Source: Planctomycetota bacterium
Lineage (GTDB): Bacteria; Planctomycetota; UBA1135; JACQFD01
Direction of reading: 5' to 3'
Length of the DNA: 46,030 nucleotides
NCBI GenBank assembly: GCA_016200225.1
Contig: JACQFD010000018.1
Span: 1 to 46,030 of the forward strand
The notes under the pieces are model-generated. The model did no database searches and had not been told where the DNA came from. It saw nothing but the letters and a program-made list of their open reading frames with translations. Of the stretch, positions 1-8,324 are shown piece by piece. The first letter of the stretch is position 1. Every line of letters starts with the position of its first letter. The position numbers and the translations under genes were made by a program.

Positions 1-84
1 GGCGCCTTTTTCAAAGAGTCTTCCAGCTTCCAATCGTCGTGACCGCAACGAGGCGATGCGCTTCTTACTGGGTTTTTCTTTCAT
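1..84 (-). CDS. N-terminal fragment of an IS630-like transposase or HTH protein (cut by window edge)
   Basis: An ATG at 84 opens a minus-strand frame of 28 codons that runs off the window edge without a stop. It reads MKEKPSKKRIASLRSRR followed by LEAGRLFEKGA. The pattern of basic residues, then R-R-L-x-A-G-x-L-F-x-x-G, resembles the first helix of the helix-turn-helix domain in IS630-type transposases and related orphan HTH proteins, where the recognition helix would follow immediately. The codons lack the A/T-wobble style of the neighbouring chromosomal genes, which fits a mobile origin. With only 28 residues visible the family is tentative. It could also be another helix-turn-helix protein. 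Confidence 0.45.
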   Translation of the reverse strand, partial: MKEKPSKKRIASLRSRRLEAGRLFEKGA

Positions 85-190
85 ACGCCAAGTGTAATGC
101 GCCGTAACAGAAATGCTACTTTATTTTACGAGATTCTCTAAAACCACTTCCAGGCAATAACGGGCGCCGTCCGCATTTCCCGTTTCGCCG

Positions 191-448
191 TCATCGCGCG
201 CCGGGATGCTTTTTATAGTATTGCTCGCGGAGGTTTTCGCGGACCAATCCCGCGGGCGCCGACGAAGGTTGCGACTCAGGCCGCGATTCCGGCCGGGACG
301 CCGTCCGGCTCTTTGGTCTTGACTGCGCATGGTGCGGCGCCGGGCGCGTCGCTTTCGGCCTGTGCCCGTCTCCATCGCCGCCGCCGGACGCGGAAAAAGA
401 TATAATGATAAAAACCGTTGGAACTAATAATCGGATATTTGTAAACAC
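191..448 (-). CDS. Small secreted Arg/Ser/Pro-rich protein, probably frameshifted near its end
   Basis: GTG start at 448 with GGAG just upstream; 85 codons. The N-terminus (MFTNIRLLVPTVFIIISFSASG) is a good signal peptide. The middle is low complexity, with repeated S-R-P-E units and a Pro/Ser/Ala stretch of the kind common in planctomycete exported proteins. The frame stops at 191-193, but the next frame continues with coherent coding (DDGETGNADGARYCLEVV, ending in ENLVK) to a TAA at 121-123. Skipping one base near 195-203 would join the two and give a protein about 23 residues longer. Either an indel, natural or from sequencing, truncates the gene, or the tail is chance. No function is recognised. 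Confidence 0.45.
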   Translation of the reverse strand: MFTNIRLLVPTVFIIISFSASGGGDGDGHRPKATRPAPHHAQSRPKSRTASRPESRPESQPSSAPAGLVRENLREQYYKKHPGAR

Positions 449-542
449 GTGACTCCGGCGAAGAAAAATTCGCTCCGCCGAAGTATACGGATCTCAGGAG
501 ACGCGTTGCGGAATTGGATGGGCGGTTGGAAAGTATTTCCGG

Positions 543-562
543 GCGCAGCTCGAGAGACTTAT
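543..562. repeat. 20-bp repeat, copy 1 (matches 11916..11935)
   Basis: GCGCAGCTCGAGAGACTTAT lies 10 bp beyond the stop codon of the ATPase gene and recurs exactly, in the same orientation, at 11916-11935. Similarity continues on the right: TAAACGACTTC here against GAAACCACTTC there. Both copies are intergenic. Function unknown. Confidence 0.6.
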
Positions 563-572
563 TAAACGACTT

Positions 573-1739
573 CTAGGGTATCGCTACAAACGGATCGTCC
601 GCTCGGATTGGGACGACTTCGACTCCATAGGCGCGGCGAAAGGCCCGACTTGAGAATTGCCGCGTCGTGGACCACTTGATTTCGAAGGCGCGCAGGCTGT
701 CGCCTTGTTTAACAATTAGATCAACTTCCGACTGTGCCTGCGATCGCCAGAAATAGAGCTCGGCCGGGTATCCGAGCAGGCAGTTTCGCTTTGCAAATTC
801 CGCGACGACCCAGTTCTCCCAAAGGGAACCGATGTCGGGCCGGAATTCGTCATTCGAAAATGAGTTAAGGAGTCCGTTGCGAATTCCGGTGTCCCAAAAG
901 TAGATTTTTTGACTCTTGGCGATCTCTTTTCTTGGATTTGTACTATACGAGCGAAGGCGAAAAATTACAAAACACTGTTCCAATAAGTCCAGATATCGAT
1001 CGACCGTCGGCCGCGACATACTCAATTGAGCCGCAAGTTCACTTACGGACACTTCAGATCCAATCTGGTGCGCAAGTAGCAATAAAAGTTTCTTAATTAT
1101 ATCCGGTGTCCTTACCATTCCCATCTGAAGTAAGTCCTTCCAAAGATAGTCGGCGCACAACTCCCGTAGCAGATTGACGGGGTTGTCGCCGGCGACAATT
1201 TCGGGATAGCTTCCGAAGCCAAGTCTTTGCATCAAAAACGCCCGTAACTGCGGCGCGAAGTTTCGACGCAAGTGATCGGGCGAGGAAATCGGCGCCGCCC
1301 AGGATTGTGAATTTAGCGCTTCGGTGAATAGTAGTGAAGGCAACACTAATTTTCGGTTGCGTCCGGTCAGGCTCTCCGCCGCCTGGTCAAGCAGGTCCAG
1401 GGACGAGGATCCAAGTAACAAGAACTTCACAGGCAGGCGTGAGTCATACCAGCCCTTGATAATCCGAGATGCCTCCGGGACTCGTTGTGCTTCGTCGATA
1501 ACTAAGATTTGAGGATTGCCGAGCGACCGGAGTCCATCGAAGGGTGTCAACGTTGCCGCCGATAAGAAGCGCGTCTTGTCGACCTCAATATCGAAGTTAA
1601 GGAAGAGCGCATTACTTCCTTTGAGTACATGCTCAACTAGTGTTGTTTTTCCAACCTGACGAGCTCCAAGGACTAGTCCGATTTTGCCACTTGAGAGTAC
1701 ATCCTGTAGTAGTGTTTCAGCAATCCGCATGAGGTACAT
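573..1739 (-). CDS. AAA family ATPase with C-terminal DUF4143 domain
   Basis: This is a standalone ATPase of the AAA_14/DUF4143 type. From the ATG at 1739 it has 388 residues. Walker A (GARQVGKTT) lies near the N-terminus and Walker B (ILVIDEAQR) about 60 residues later. A sensor-like LLLGSSS follows. The C-terminal half has a winged-helix-like stretch (VSVSELAAQLSMSRPTVDRYL) and a nuclease-fold-like segment (YFWRSQAQSEVDLIV) typical of DUF4143. An upstream in-frame ATG at 1832 would place a long palindrome inside the coding sequence, so 1739 or the ATG at 1730 is preferred. Codon use is plainer than in neighbouring genes, and the gene sits alone beside mobile-looking DNA, which suggests horizontal acquisition. 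Family identity is secure. The biological role of these ATPases is poorly known. Confidence 0.88.
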   Translation of the reverse strand: MYLMRIAETLLQDVLSSGKIGLVLGARQVGKTTLVEHVLKGSNALFLNFDIEVDKTRFLSAATLTPFDGLRSLGNPQILVIDEAQRVPEASRIIKGWYDSRLPVKFLLLGSSSLDLLDQAAESLTGRNRKLVLPSLLFTEALNSQSWAAPISSPDHLRRNFAPQLRAFLMQRLGFGSYPEIVAGDNPVNLLRELCADYLWKDLLQMGMVRTPDIIKKLLLLLAHQIGSEVSVSELAAQLSMSRPTVDRYLDLLEQCFVIFRLRSYSTNPRKEIAKSQKIYFWDTGIRNGLLNSFSNDEFRPDIGSLWENWVVAEFAKRNCLLGYPAELYFWRSQAQSEVDLIVKQGDSLRAFEIKWSTTRQFSSRAFRRAYGVEVVPIRADDPFVAIP

Positions 1740-1744
1740 GGTGA

Positions 1745-1798
1745 CAGAATAATCGGTGATTTTGCAAAGCGCAAGTTGCAAAATCACCGATGATTCTG
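1745..1798. repeat. 23-bp-arm inverted repeat upstream of the ATPase gene
   Basis: Two 23-bp arms (1745-1767 and 1776-1798) are inverted copies with one mismatch and an 8-bp loop. The core is CGGTGATTTTGCAA paired with TTGCAAAATCACCG. It begins 5 bp upstream of the ATG at 1739, so it overlaps the likely promoter or leader. It could be an operator, a transcript hairpin, or the recognition site of a mobile unit. Confidence 0.8.
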
Positions 1799-1834
1799 CA
1801 CTCCGTGCCCGATTTCCGCCAAAACGGCACAAAA

Positions 1835-1863
1835 AAACCCCCGGGAACGATTCCCGGGGGTTT
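1835..1863 (-). terminator. Rho-independent terminator of the PDZ gene
   Basis: A perfect 13-bp stem (AAACCCCCGGGAA with its complement) and a 3-nt loop are followed on the minus strand by a run of T residues. It lies 36 bp past the stop of the minus-strand gene ending at 1899, so it terminates that transcript. Confidence 0.88.
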
Positions 1864-1898
1864 AATGATTCGTCTACTCGAACAGTAGTCTTCGATGT

Positions 1899-2981
1899 CT
1901 ACCTTTGCTTTCGCGTCTGTGCAAGACTCTTGACGAGGTCTTTCAGCTCCGCGATCTGTTCGCGCAACTGTGCAATTTCGTCGCGCAGTTGTTTCATGTT
2001 GGCTTGCATCATTTCCGGGACGGCCTGCTTCATGGCGCCGCCCATTCCGCCCGCCATGGCTCCGCCGGCCATTCCGCCGAATACTCCGTGTGGCATCGCG
2101 GGAGCGCCGGGAGCCGATGGAACGGCGCGCGCGTGCACTTTCATCGGAGCTGTAGCATCGCCGCCGCCCAGACTGAACACCATGGCGTCGTCTCCCTCCG
2201 CATGCTTCATTTTCGAGGCGTCCGCGTTCGAGCCGAGCGTTGCGTTTATCTTAACTTTCTTTCCGTCGCGACGGACCACGATCGGAAGCGCGTCGCCCGG
2301 TTTGTGCGATTGAATGATTTTTGTAACATCTTCGGCCGAACCGATTTCATTCTTATCGATGGATCGGAGAATATCGCCCGCTTGCAGACCCGCTTTTTCC
2401 GCGGCGCTTCCGGGGACGATGCTCGAAATCTTAGTTTCGTCTCCGTCGCTCGAAACGGACACGCCGAGAAGCGGGCCGCCGTGGCCGCCCTGTCCAGGCT
2501 GTCCGCCGGCCGTCGCCTTGCGAACCTTAAGATCCGATTTTCCGGATTGTACAATTTTCATTTTCCCGTCCTGTCCCTTCTCCATTTTGAATTCGAGATT
2601 CTGCGGCACGCCATTCTCGCCGTCGATTTCAAAAATCTGCGGCTCGCTTGTCCACGTTCCGCCGGGAACTGTAAAAACCTTTGTTGTTACATTTCCCGCC
2701 TTGCCGTTTTCTAATTTTAACTTTTGCCCATTGATCATGATCGATCCGCCCTGCACTTTGACGGCCGAGGCTTTTTTCGGCGGAGCATTGTCGTCGTCGT
2801 CGTCTTCATCGCCGTCCTCGTCGCCTTCATCGCCCTCTTCGGTGATGACAATTCCGCCCTGAGCGGGAGCGTACTGGCGATTTGGTTTCAGCGAGCGGTG
2901 CGTGCGAACCGGCTGCGCGGCGAGCGCGCCTGAAATGATACAAATAATGAAAAACGAAAGGGGAAGGGATCGAAAAAGCAT
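1899..2981 (-). CDS. Secreted PDZ-domain protein with acidic linker and C-terminal coiled coil
   Basis: This 360-residue exported protein starts with a signal peptide (MLFRSLPLSFFIICIISGALAA). An acidic low-complexity stretch follows at about residues 48-65 (EEGDEGDEDGDEDDDDD), then a region of unknown fold. A PDZ domain spans about 168-250 (GPLLGVSV, then PGSAAEKAGLQAGDILRSID, then GDALPIVVRRDGK). A Gly/Ala/Met-rich linker and a heptad-like coiled coil (QLRDEIAQLREQIAELKDL) end the protein. There is no trypsin-like protease domain, so unlike DegP/HtrA it is not a peptidase. PDZ domains bind C-terminal peptides, and a scaffolding or adaptor role in the periplasm is an inference. A strong terminator lies just downstream. 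The upstream modular-protein gene is 108 bp away on the same strand. Confidence 0.85.
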   Translation of the reverse strand: MLFRSLPLSFFIICIISGALAAQPVRTHRSLKPNRQYAPAQGGIVITEEGDEGDEDGDEDDDDDNAPPKKASAVKVQGGSIMINGQKLKLENGKAGNVTTKVFTVPGGTWTSEPQIFEIDGENGVPQNLEFKMEKGQDGKMKIVQSGKSDLKVRKATAGGQPGQGGHGGPLLGVSVSSDGDETKISSIVPGSAAEKAGLQAGDILRSIDKNEIGSAEDVTKIIQSHKPGDALPIVVRRDGKKVKINATLGSNADASKMKHAEGDDAMVFSLGGGDATAPMKVHARAVPSAPGAPAMPHGVFGGMAGGAMAGGMGGAMKQAVPEMMQANMKQLRDEIAQLREQIAELKDLVKSLAQTRKQR

Positions 2982-3089
2982 GCGTTACCTCAGATGGGCC
3001 CTTGAGATGGGGAACGGTACGAACGCCGCCGTCGGCCTGCGAAGGGGGAATTCGCCCCGCGACAACCTTTTTCGGCATTGCGACCGGTT

Positions 3090-6000
3090 TTACTTCTTCA
3101 GCGGCACCAACTTGTCCGCCTTAAGGTTGAGCACCGCACCGCCGTCGTTGCCGACGACGATTTCCTGCGAAATGGGCTGATAGCCGGGCACCTGAAGAAC
3201 CGCCGTGTAAGTGCCGGGCGTCGCCGTGAATTTTAGCGAACCATCCTTCGGCTGGCGTGGATTGTCAAAAAAAGCGCTGCCGGCCCAGCCGCGCCCCGCG
3301 CGGTTCAATTGTACATATTCCAGTTTTAATATCTCGCCGTCGGGACCACGCAAATATACAGTTGTTTCCACGCCGCGCGCGAGTTTCAATTGTATATGGG
3401 GCTCGCCGCCGATCGCGGCATCGAACTCTTCGGAATCGGCGGGCGGATAACCCTCCACATCGACGTGCGCCCTCGCCCGCCCGGGAGCGAGACCGGTTAT
3501 TTTAACAATTCCGAGGTCGTTCGTGCTTCCGTAGCCGCCGCCGCCGGAGGCGTTCTGAACGGCCAGATTCACGTTGACCCATGCCTGCGCGATCGGTTTT
3601 CCGTCCGGATCCAACACTTCAATCACAACCGACGCGCCTTCATCCAACACAAAGTCGAGCGCGACTTTTGCGGCGTCGTTAACCTGCACGGACTGCGTTT
3701 TTGATATTAATTTTGCGTCGTCGGCGATGCCTCCCCCAAAATTCTCGTTTGCTACAGTTACGGTCACGGTTCCGACGACGCCGACAAGTGTATATTTTCC
3801 GTCTCCGTCGGTGACTGCATTCGCCTGCGACCCGCCGGCGTTGTCGTCTTGCGAATATGCAGATATCCGCATGGCCGCCACGGGGGCGCCGTCGGACCGG
3901 CGCGTGACGCGCCCGGATACTTCGCCGCCCGGAGGGATTTCGATGTCGAATCGAAACTCGGCGGCGTCGGGAATTTCCAGAGTCTTCGATATGCTATAAC
4001 CTCCGGATTCCACGGCGCCCCAGAATCCAATATTAAGATACGCTTTGCCGGGAGGCACGTGCTCGATCTCGTACTCGCCCGCGGCGCTGAGCGACGATCC
4101 GAGTTGAACATTACCATTGGATTCGTCCTCGCCCGGCTGGGACTGCCGCCAAATATTAATATTACCGTTCGTGACCGGTTTTCCGCCGCGAGTGACTTTG
4201 CCCCGAAGCGTGCAGCCCGTCGTTTTGGGCGCGGCGAACACCGCCACGACCGTCTGTCCTTCGATAACCGCAACGCTCGTTTTCAAAGACTTGTTATGCG
4301 CCCTCTGCCAGTCGCCGTCCGTCGCGCGCGGCATCGCGTTGATCGTCCACGTTCCCGGTTGCAATCCCTCCAACTTAAACGATCCGTCGGCGCCGGCCGT
4401 CGGATTGCGCCAGGCGTGGCGCGGCGGCGTCGCCGAAGGCTTGGGTTCGGAAAAATAGGATTGTATCTGTGCATTTTGCAGCGGCAGTCCGTCGCGGCCG
4501 ATCGCGACGCCGATCACCGCGCCGCCGCGGCCCAGAGTTAATAATGGAATCTCGACGCGTTCGCCGGGCCGCAACTCTACAATTTCCGACGAGGTCTCCA
4601 CATATTTGTCGTGATAAGCTACAATTCGCACGCGTCCCGCCCGGCGGCCTTTGATTTCGAATTTGCCGTCCGCGTGCGTTCGATCGCCGGGCATCCGCAT
4701 GCCCAAGTCCTGATCGGAGGCGTCGACGGCTTCCACTTCGGCGCCCGCGATCGGTTCGCCGTTCGCGGCGTCGACGACGCGCCCGTCGATCGTTCCGCCG
4801 GGAATCAATTTTATATTAATTTCGCGCGTAAGTTCGCCGGATTTAACAGTTATATCCGTAATATCCGTCTCCGAAAATCCGTCGGCGGTTCCGCGCACAT
4901 AATAAATATCCGCGTCGAGGCCGCCGATTTCGAATGCGCCGCTCTCGCTCTGCATCGGTCTTTCGGCGTTCTGATCCCAGCCCCAAAATCCGCGCGAACC
5001 CCACATCGCCGCCTGCGATTTCTTCACGGTTGTGATCATAAATGTCGTAATCGGACTTCCCGTGGCGGCGTTCGATACGGTGCCCGCGATTCCCGTGGCT
5101 CCGGGAAGCTGAATTTCAATATTCTCCGAATCTTGTGCAATATTCGTTTTCGTCGCGGACGAAACTTTTTCGAGCGTCGCGGTTATTTGTAATGGACCCG
5201 CGGGAAGGCCGGCGAGTCGAAACGCGCCGTCGGCGGCGGTGAACCCCGATTGCCAGCCGGATCGCGATTTGTCGGAAGGCGCCTTGTCCGGCGGCGGACT
5301 GTCCTTGGCATTCCACGCCATCGCGGATAACAATACTCGGGCGGCGGGTTTGCCCTCCGAATCTATAACTTTTCCGGCGAGAAAGTGTCCATTTTCGATG
5401 GTCCATTTTGGCGGCTGCGCGTCCGCCGGAATCGGGAGTTGTATCGTGTCGGGCCCGTCGGCCGCGCGGCCCTTTTCATAATAAATAAACGCGCGATAAC
5501 TTCCGGGGATCAGATGTTTCCAACGAATACGTCCGTCCGCGTCCGATTTCGCGATTCCAAATCCAAGTCTAAAGAAACTCCGCCGATCCATCATGAGGCG
5601 AACCGCAACGCCGTCGACGCCTTTTCCTTTGGAATCGACTACGGTTCCCTCGAGCGGCGTTTCCGGCTGGAGTTTCCATTCGATATTTGTAACTTTCCCC
5701 GCCGTGATTTCCGCGTCGGCGTCGCCGCTCGCGGCGTATCCGTCCGCTTGGGCGGACATGGTCGGCCGTCCGGGATCCATGCCGCGAAATGTAAATTTAC
5801 CATTTTTGTCGGTTTGCGTCATCCGCACGGGGACCGTCCACGGTTTCGACGGATTCCAAACGCGCGGAGGCTCGACGCACACCCAGCCGCCCCGCAGCGG
5901 ACGCCCCGCGTCGCCGGTCAAATGTCCTTCGAGCGCGCCCGCTTCATTAAGAATAACAGTTACGCCGTTTTTAAACGTTTCCGCCGACGGGAAAAACCAT

Positions 6001-6575
6001 TCCGGGTGGACATAGGAGGCAAAATCGGCGGCGACTTCGAAAGTAAACCTCGCCGCTCTCTTCGGAACGCGGATTTCGAACGTACCGTCCGCGCGCGCAT
6101 TCGCATGAAACATCGGACGCCAACCCCCGGCCTCCATAAATATCAATTCGATCTCGCCCGAGCGTTGGAGTTTCTTATAATTTACCATTCCGCCCGCGCG
6201 CGCGACCATCCACGCATAATCGAGAAGATCGTCGCCGGTGCGCACCGCAACTGTAGCGTTGACCGGCGGCGCTCCCGTTTCTTCGACGACGAGTCTGCCG
6301 CGCAGGATCGCGGTCTCGCCGACGTCCGCCGGAATTGGATCGTCCGCGACCGTGCCGGCCGCCGCGCGCGCCGATGCGTCCGATTTGTTTTCTGTAGTCT
6401 TCCGCGACGACGCGAAGGCTTCATCGCGTTCGCCGGACGCTTCGTTCGACGAGGATTCCGAGTCCGGCGCGCCGGAGCCGCCGTGCGCGCCGGCCTGGAA
6501 CCATGCAATCGCGCCCGCCAGAATAAACAATCCGGCGAGCACGAGAACCCAGAAGGAGGAGATGCGTCGCGTCAT
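3090..6575 (-). CDS. Large membrane-anchored protein of carboxypeptidase-regulatory-like modules
   Basis: 1161 residues. An N-terminal hydrophobic helix (about 7-27) acts as anchor or uncleaved signal. A Ser/Glu/Ala-rich linker is followed by about ten beta-sandwich modules of the carboxypeptidase-regulatory-like/CnaB type, each with the recurring pattern G-x-V, D-x-x-G-x-P-x-x-x-A-x-V, then D-x-x-G-x-F-x-x-x-x-L-x-P-G. Clear examples are EGTVVDSKGKGVDGVAVRL, AGKVIDSEGKPAARVLL and DGRVVDAANGEPIAGAEV. No catalytic domain is visible. Such modules usually form rigid extracellular stalks or bind surface polymers. The protein resembles the 726-aa product at 21505-23685 in architecture. It ends 108 bp before the PDZ gene and starts 21 bp after the stop of the metallopeptidase-like gene, so these minus-strand genes may share a transcript. 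Confidence 0.85.
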   Translation of the reverse strand: MTRRISSFWVLVLAGLFILAGAIAWFQAGAHGGSGAPDSESSSNEASGERDEAFASSRKTTENKSDASARAAAGTVADDPIPADVGETAILRGRLVVEETGAPPVNATVAVRTGDDLLDYAWMVARAGGMVNYKKLQRSGEIELIFMEAGGWRPMFHANARADGTFEIRVPKRAARFTFEVAADFASYVHPEWFFPSAETFKNGVTVILNEAGALEGHLTGDAGRPLRGGWVCVEPPRVWNPSKPWTVPVRMTQTDKNGKFTFRGMDPGRPTMSAQADGYAASGDADAEITAGKVTNIEWKLQPETPLEGTVVDSKGKGVDGVAVRLMMDRRSFFRLGFGIAKSDADGRIRWKHLIPGSYRAFIYYEKGRAADGPDTIQLPIPADAQPPKWTIENGHFLAGKVIDSEGKPAARVLLSAMAWNAKDSPPPDKAPSDKSRSGWQSGFTAADGAFRLAGLPAGPLQITATLEKVSSATKTNIAQDSENIEIQLPGATGIAGTVSNAATGSPITTFMITTVKKSQAAMWGSRGFWGWDQNAERPMQSESGAFEIGGLDADIYYVRGTADGFSETDITDITVKSGELTREINIKLIPGGTIDGRVVDAANGEPIAGAEVEAVDASDQDLGMRMPGDRTHADGKFEIKGRRAGRVRIVAYHDKYVETSSEIVELRPGERVEIPLLTLGRGGAVIGVAIGRDGLPLQNAQIQSYFSEPKPSATPPRHAWRNPTAGADGSFKLEGLQPGTWTINAMPRATDGDWQRAHNKSLKTSVAVIEGQTVVAVFAAPKTTGCTLRGKVTRGGKPVTNGNINIWRQSQPGEDESNGNVQLGSSLSAAGEYEIEHVPPGKAYLNIGFWGAVESGGYSISKTLEIPDAAEFRFDIEIPPGGEVSGRVTRRSDGAPVAAMRISAYSQDDNAGGSQANAVTDGDGKYTLVGVVGTVTVTVANENFGGGIADDAKLISKTQSVQVNDAAKVALDFVLDEGASVVIEVLDPDGKPIAQAWVNVNLAVQNASGGGGYGSTNDLGIVKITGLAPGRARAHVDVEGYPPADSEEFDAAIGGEPHIQLKLARGVETTVYLRGPDGEILKLEYVQLNRAGRGWAGSAFFDNPRQPKDGSLKFTATPGTYTAVLQVPGYQPISQEIVVGNDGGAVLNLKADKLVPLKK

Positions 6576-6596
6576 CGAATATATTAAATAAGATTT

Positions 6597-8048
6597 TCAG
6601 CCCTTTGTATCGAGCCACTCGAGCCATGATCCTTCCCAATCGGATTTCGGATCGGCGTTCGTGCCGAGCGGTTTATTGGTTACTTTCTTGACCGCTTCAT
6701 GAAAGGAATTTTCGTTCATCGGCCCGGCCGCGCGCATTTGATTCATGGTTTTGATCAATTGCGGCAGAAACGGCGTTTTGTTAAATTTTAATTCCAGGAA
6801 AAAATAATGTGCGAATCCGGCGACGTACGCGCGGAAGAACTCGGCGTAGCTCGCTTTCACGGCGCCGGTGCCGCCGGTGACGACTTCGGGGATTTTCTCG
6901 ACCGGAAGCAGGAGCGGCGGCGGAATTTGTAACATCTTGCCCGTTTCGTAGTCTACAAATTTCATCCCGTCCTTGCCCCGCGCGCGCTGCAGTTCTTTTG
7001 TAAAGAAGTGCATCGACGGTCCGCGCCGGTAGGGGCTTTTTTCGGCCGGCGCCGTCGGCATCCAGCGGAAATCCTCCTTCTGGCCCGGCATGAATCCGCC
7101 GACGTCCGCGACGAACGCGGCGGCGATATTTCCAGTGCAGTGCGTTTCGTCGGCTTTCATGATTTGTATCGTATCGCAAATCGCGAGGCCCTCGGAAGCC
7201 CACGGCGGCGCCTCGTGCATCATCAAATCGATACAATTATGCGCGATTTGATGTGTTATATACTGCTGCGCGTCGTGCGCCGGCATCGGATTGTCGAGCA
7301 TCGGCGAACCGCGCCCCTCGGCGGGTCCCCACGACGCGCACGTCGCGTTGCAACGAAAAATAATGCCGCCGATCACCCACGTGCGCGCTTTCGGATCCCA
7401 GAGAAGTTTTTGTAATGTAGGGTCGACGATGCCCGCGGCGCCGAGCAGACTAAAATACTGGCGGCGCGTATTTAATATAAACAAAACCGGCAGCGCGCCG
7501 ATCTCGAGCCGCTGGTCTTTCTTCAGCGCATGATAGGCCGCGCCGATCTGTTGTATCGCCTGCTCCTCCTCGAGTTTCGGCCGCGTGGGGCCTTCGACTT
7601 TCCACGCCTTGATCCAGTTTTCCGCGAGCGTGAAGTTTTTCTTAATGAGCATCCGCGTGGGATCGTCGAGGTCGGCGCGATCGATCCACAATTTTTGCGT
7701 TTGTAAACAAAGATTCGCGTGCGCCTGAAGGTTCGCGAGCGCGACCGGTTCGCCTTTTTCGCTCTTCGACAGATCGCCGAAATTATTCTTTAACTCCCAG
7801 ATTTCGACGGCGCCGAGCGGAATCCGGTGAAAGACCGGTTGAATTCTCGATAATAACAATACAGACGGCGTCGCGTCCTTCGGCGGAGCGGGATCCTTTG
7901 GGTCGCGCTTCGCGTCGCAGGCGGCGAGCAATTCCTTCCCGAGACTTTCGAACGGAATTTCCTCGTTCGGACCGCCGCCGGCAACCGGCGGAGCGGCGGT
8001 CCATGACGTTATTGTTAATAAAACCGAACAAATAGCGATTCGAATCAT
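6597..8048 (-). CDS. Secreted gluzincin-like (DUF1570-type) protein lacking the catalytic Glu
   Basis: The ATG at 8048 is chosen because it gives a signal peptide (MIRIAICSVLLTITSWTAA); the frame is open to 8147 but the extra 33 residues are not signal-like. 483 residues. The C-terminal half carries ITHQIAHNCID at about 264-274, followed by PPWASEGLA at about 281-289. This layout (H-x-x-x-H, then W-x-x-E-G-x-A) matches planctomycete secreted gluzincins of the DUF1570/peptidase-MA kind, but the glutamate of HExxH is Gln. Zinc binding may persist while normal peptidase chemistry is unlikely. Several Cys residues suggest disulfides. It lies upstream of the 1161-aa gene on the same strand, and the HEAT-protein gene diverges from it. 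Confidence 0.7.
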   Translation of the reverse strand: MIRIAICSVLLTITSWTAAPPVAGGGPNEEIPFESLGKELLAACDAKRDPKDPAPPKDATPSVLLLSRIQPVFHRIPLGAVEIWELKNNFGDLSKSEKGEPVALANLQAHANLCLQTQKLWIDRADLDDPTRMLIKKNFTLAENWIKAWKVEGPTRPKLEEEQAIQQIGAAYHALKKDQRLEIGALPVLFILNTRRQYFSLLGAAGIVDPTLQKLLWDPKARTWVIGGIIFRCNATCASWGPAEGRGSPMLDNPMPAHDAQQYITHQIAHNCIDLMMHEAPPWASEGLAICDTIQIMKADETHCTGNIAAAFVADVGGFMPGQKEDFRWMPTAPAEKSPYRRGPSMHFFTKELQRARGKDGMKFVDYETGKMLQIPPPLLLPVEKIPEVVTGGTGAVKASYAEFFRAYVAGFAHYFFLELKFNKTPFLPQLIKTMNQMRAAGPMNENSFHEAVKKVTNKPLGTNADPKSDWEGSWLEWLDTKG

Positions 8049-8324
8049 AAATACAGGGGCTCCATACGCGGCACGGCCGGAGCCGCGAAGACCATGAACC
8101 GGCGTTCGACTCCGGGGGATCGAATGGAATTCCCGGAGTTGGCGCAACTCGCGCGGATCGCGGCGATTCCGCCAATCGAAAGACGCGGGTCCGACGCGGA
8201 TCCTGCGGAAAATTCTTCCGTCGGTGTTACGCGTTCAAATTCGAATTTCCGGGTCGCGGATTCAATCCTTAATAATCGACGGACGACCTGCGGGCGGAAT
8301 CAAGCCACGCCGCGACATTGGACG
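8049..8324. promoter_or_regulatory. Divergent intergenic region
   Basis: This 276-bp region separates the ATG of the minus-strand gluzincin-like gene from the preferred ATG of the plus-strand HEAT gene. The HEAT frame is open back to 8094, but the added sequence has no domain character. Promoters for both directions must lie here. No clear -35/-10 pair or operator is identified. Confidence 0.4.

Noticed and set aside
191..193. TGA at the end of the small secreted gene read as selenocysteine
   Set aside because: The frame after the TGA is Arg-rich and unlike protein; the coherent continuation lies in another frame, so a frameshift explains it better.
1905..2714. Plus-strand open frame of 269 codons
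   Set aside because: Antisense to the PDZ gene, which has signal peptide, domain and terminator in the opposite direction.
5385..6587. Plus-strand open frame of 400 codons
   Set aside because: Antisense to the 1161-aa modular protein, Arg-rich and without recognisable structure; a shadow of GC-rich coding DNA.
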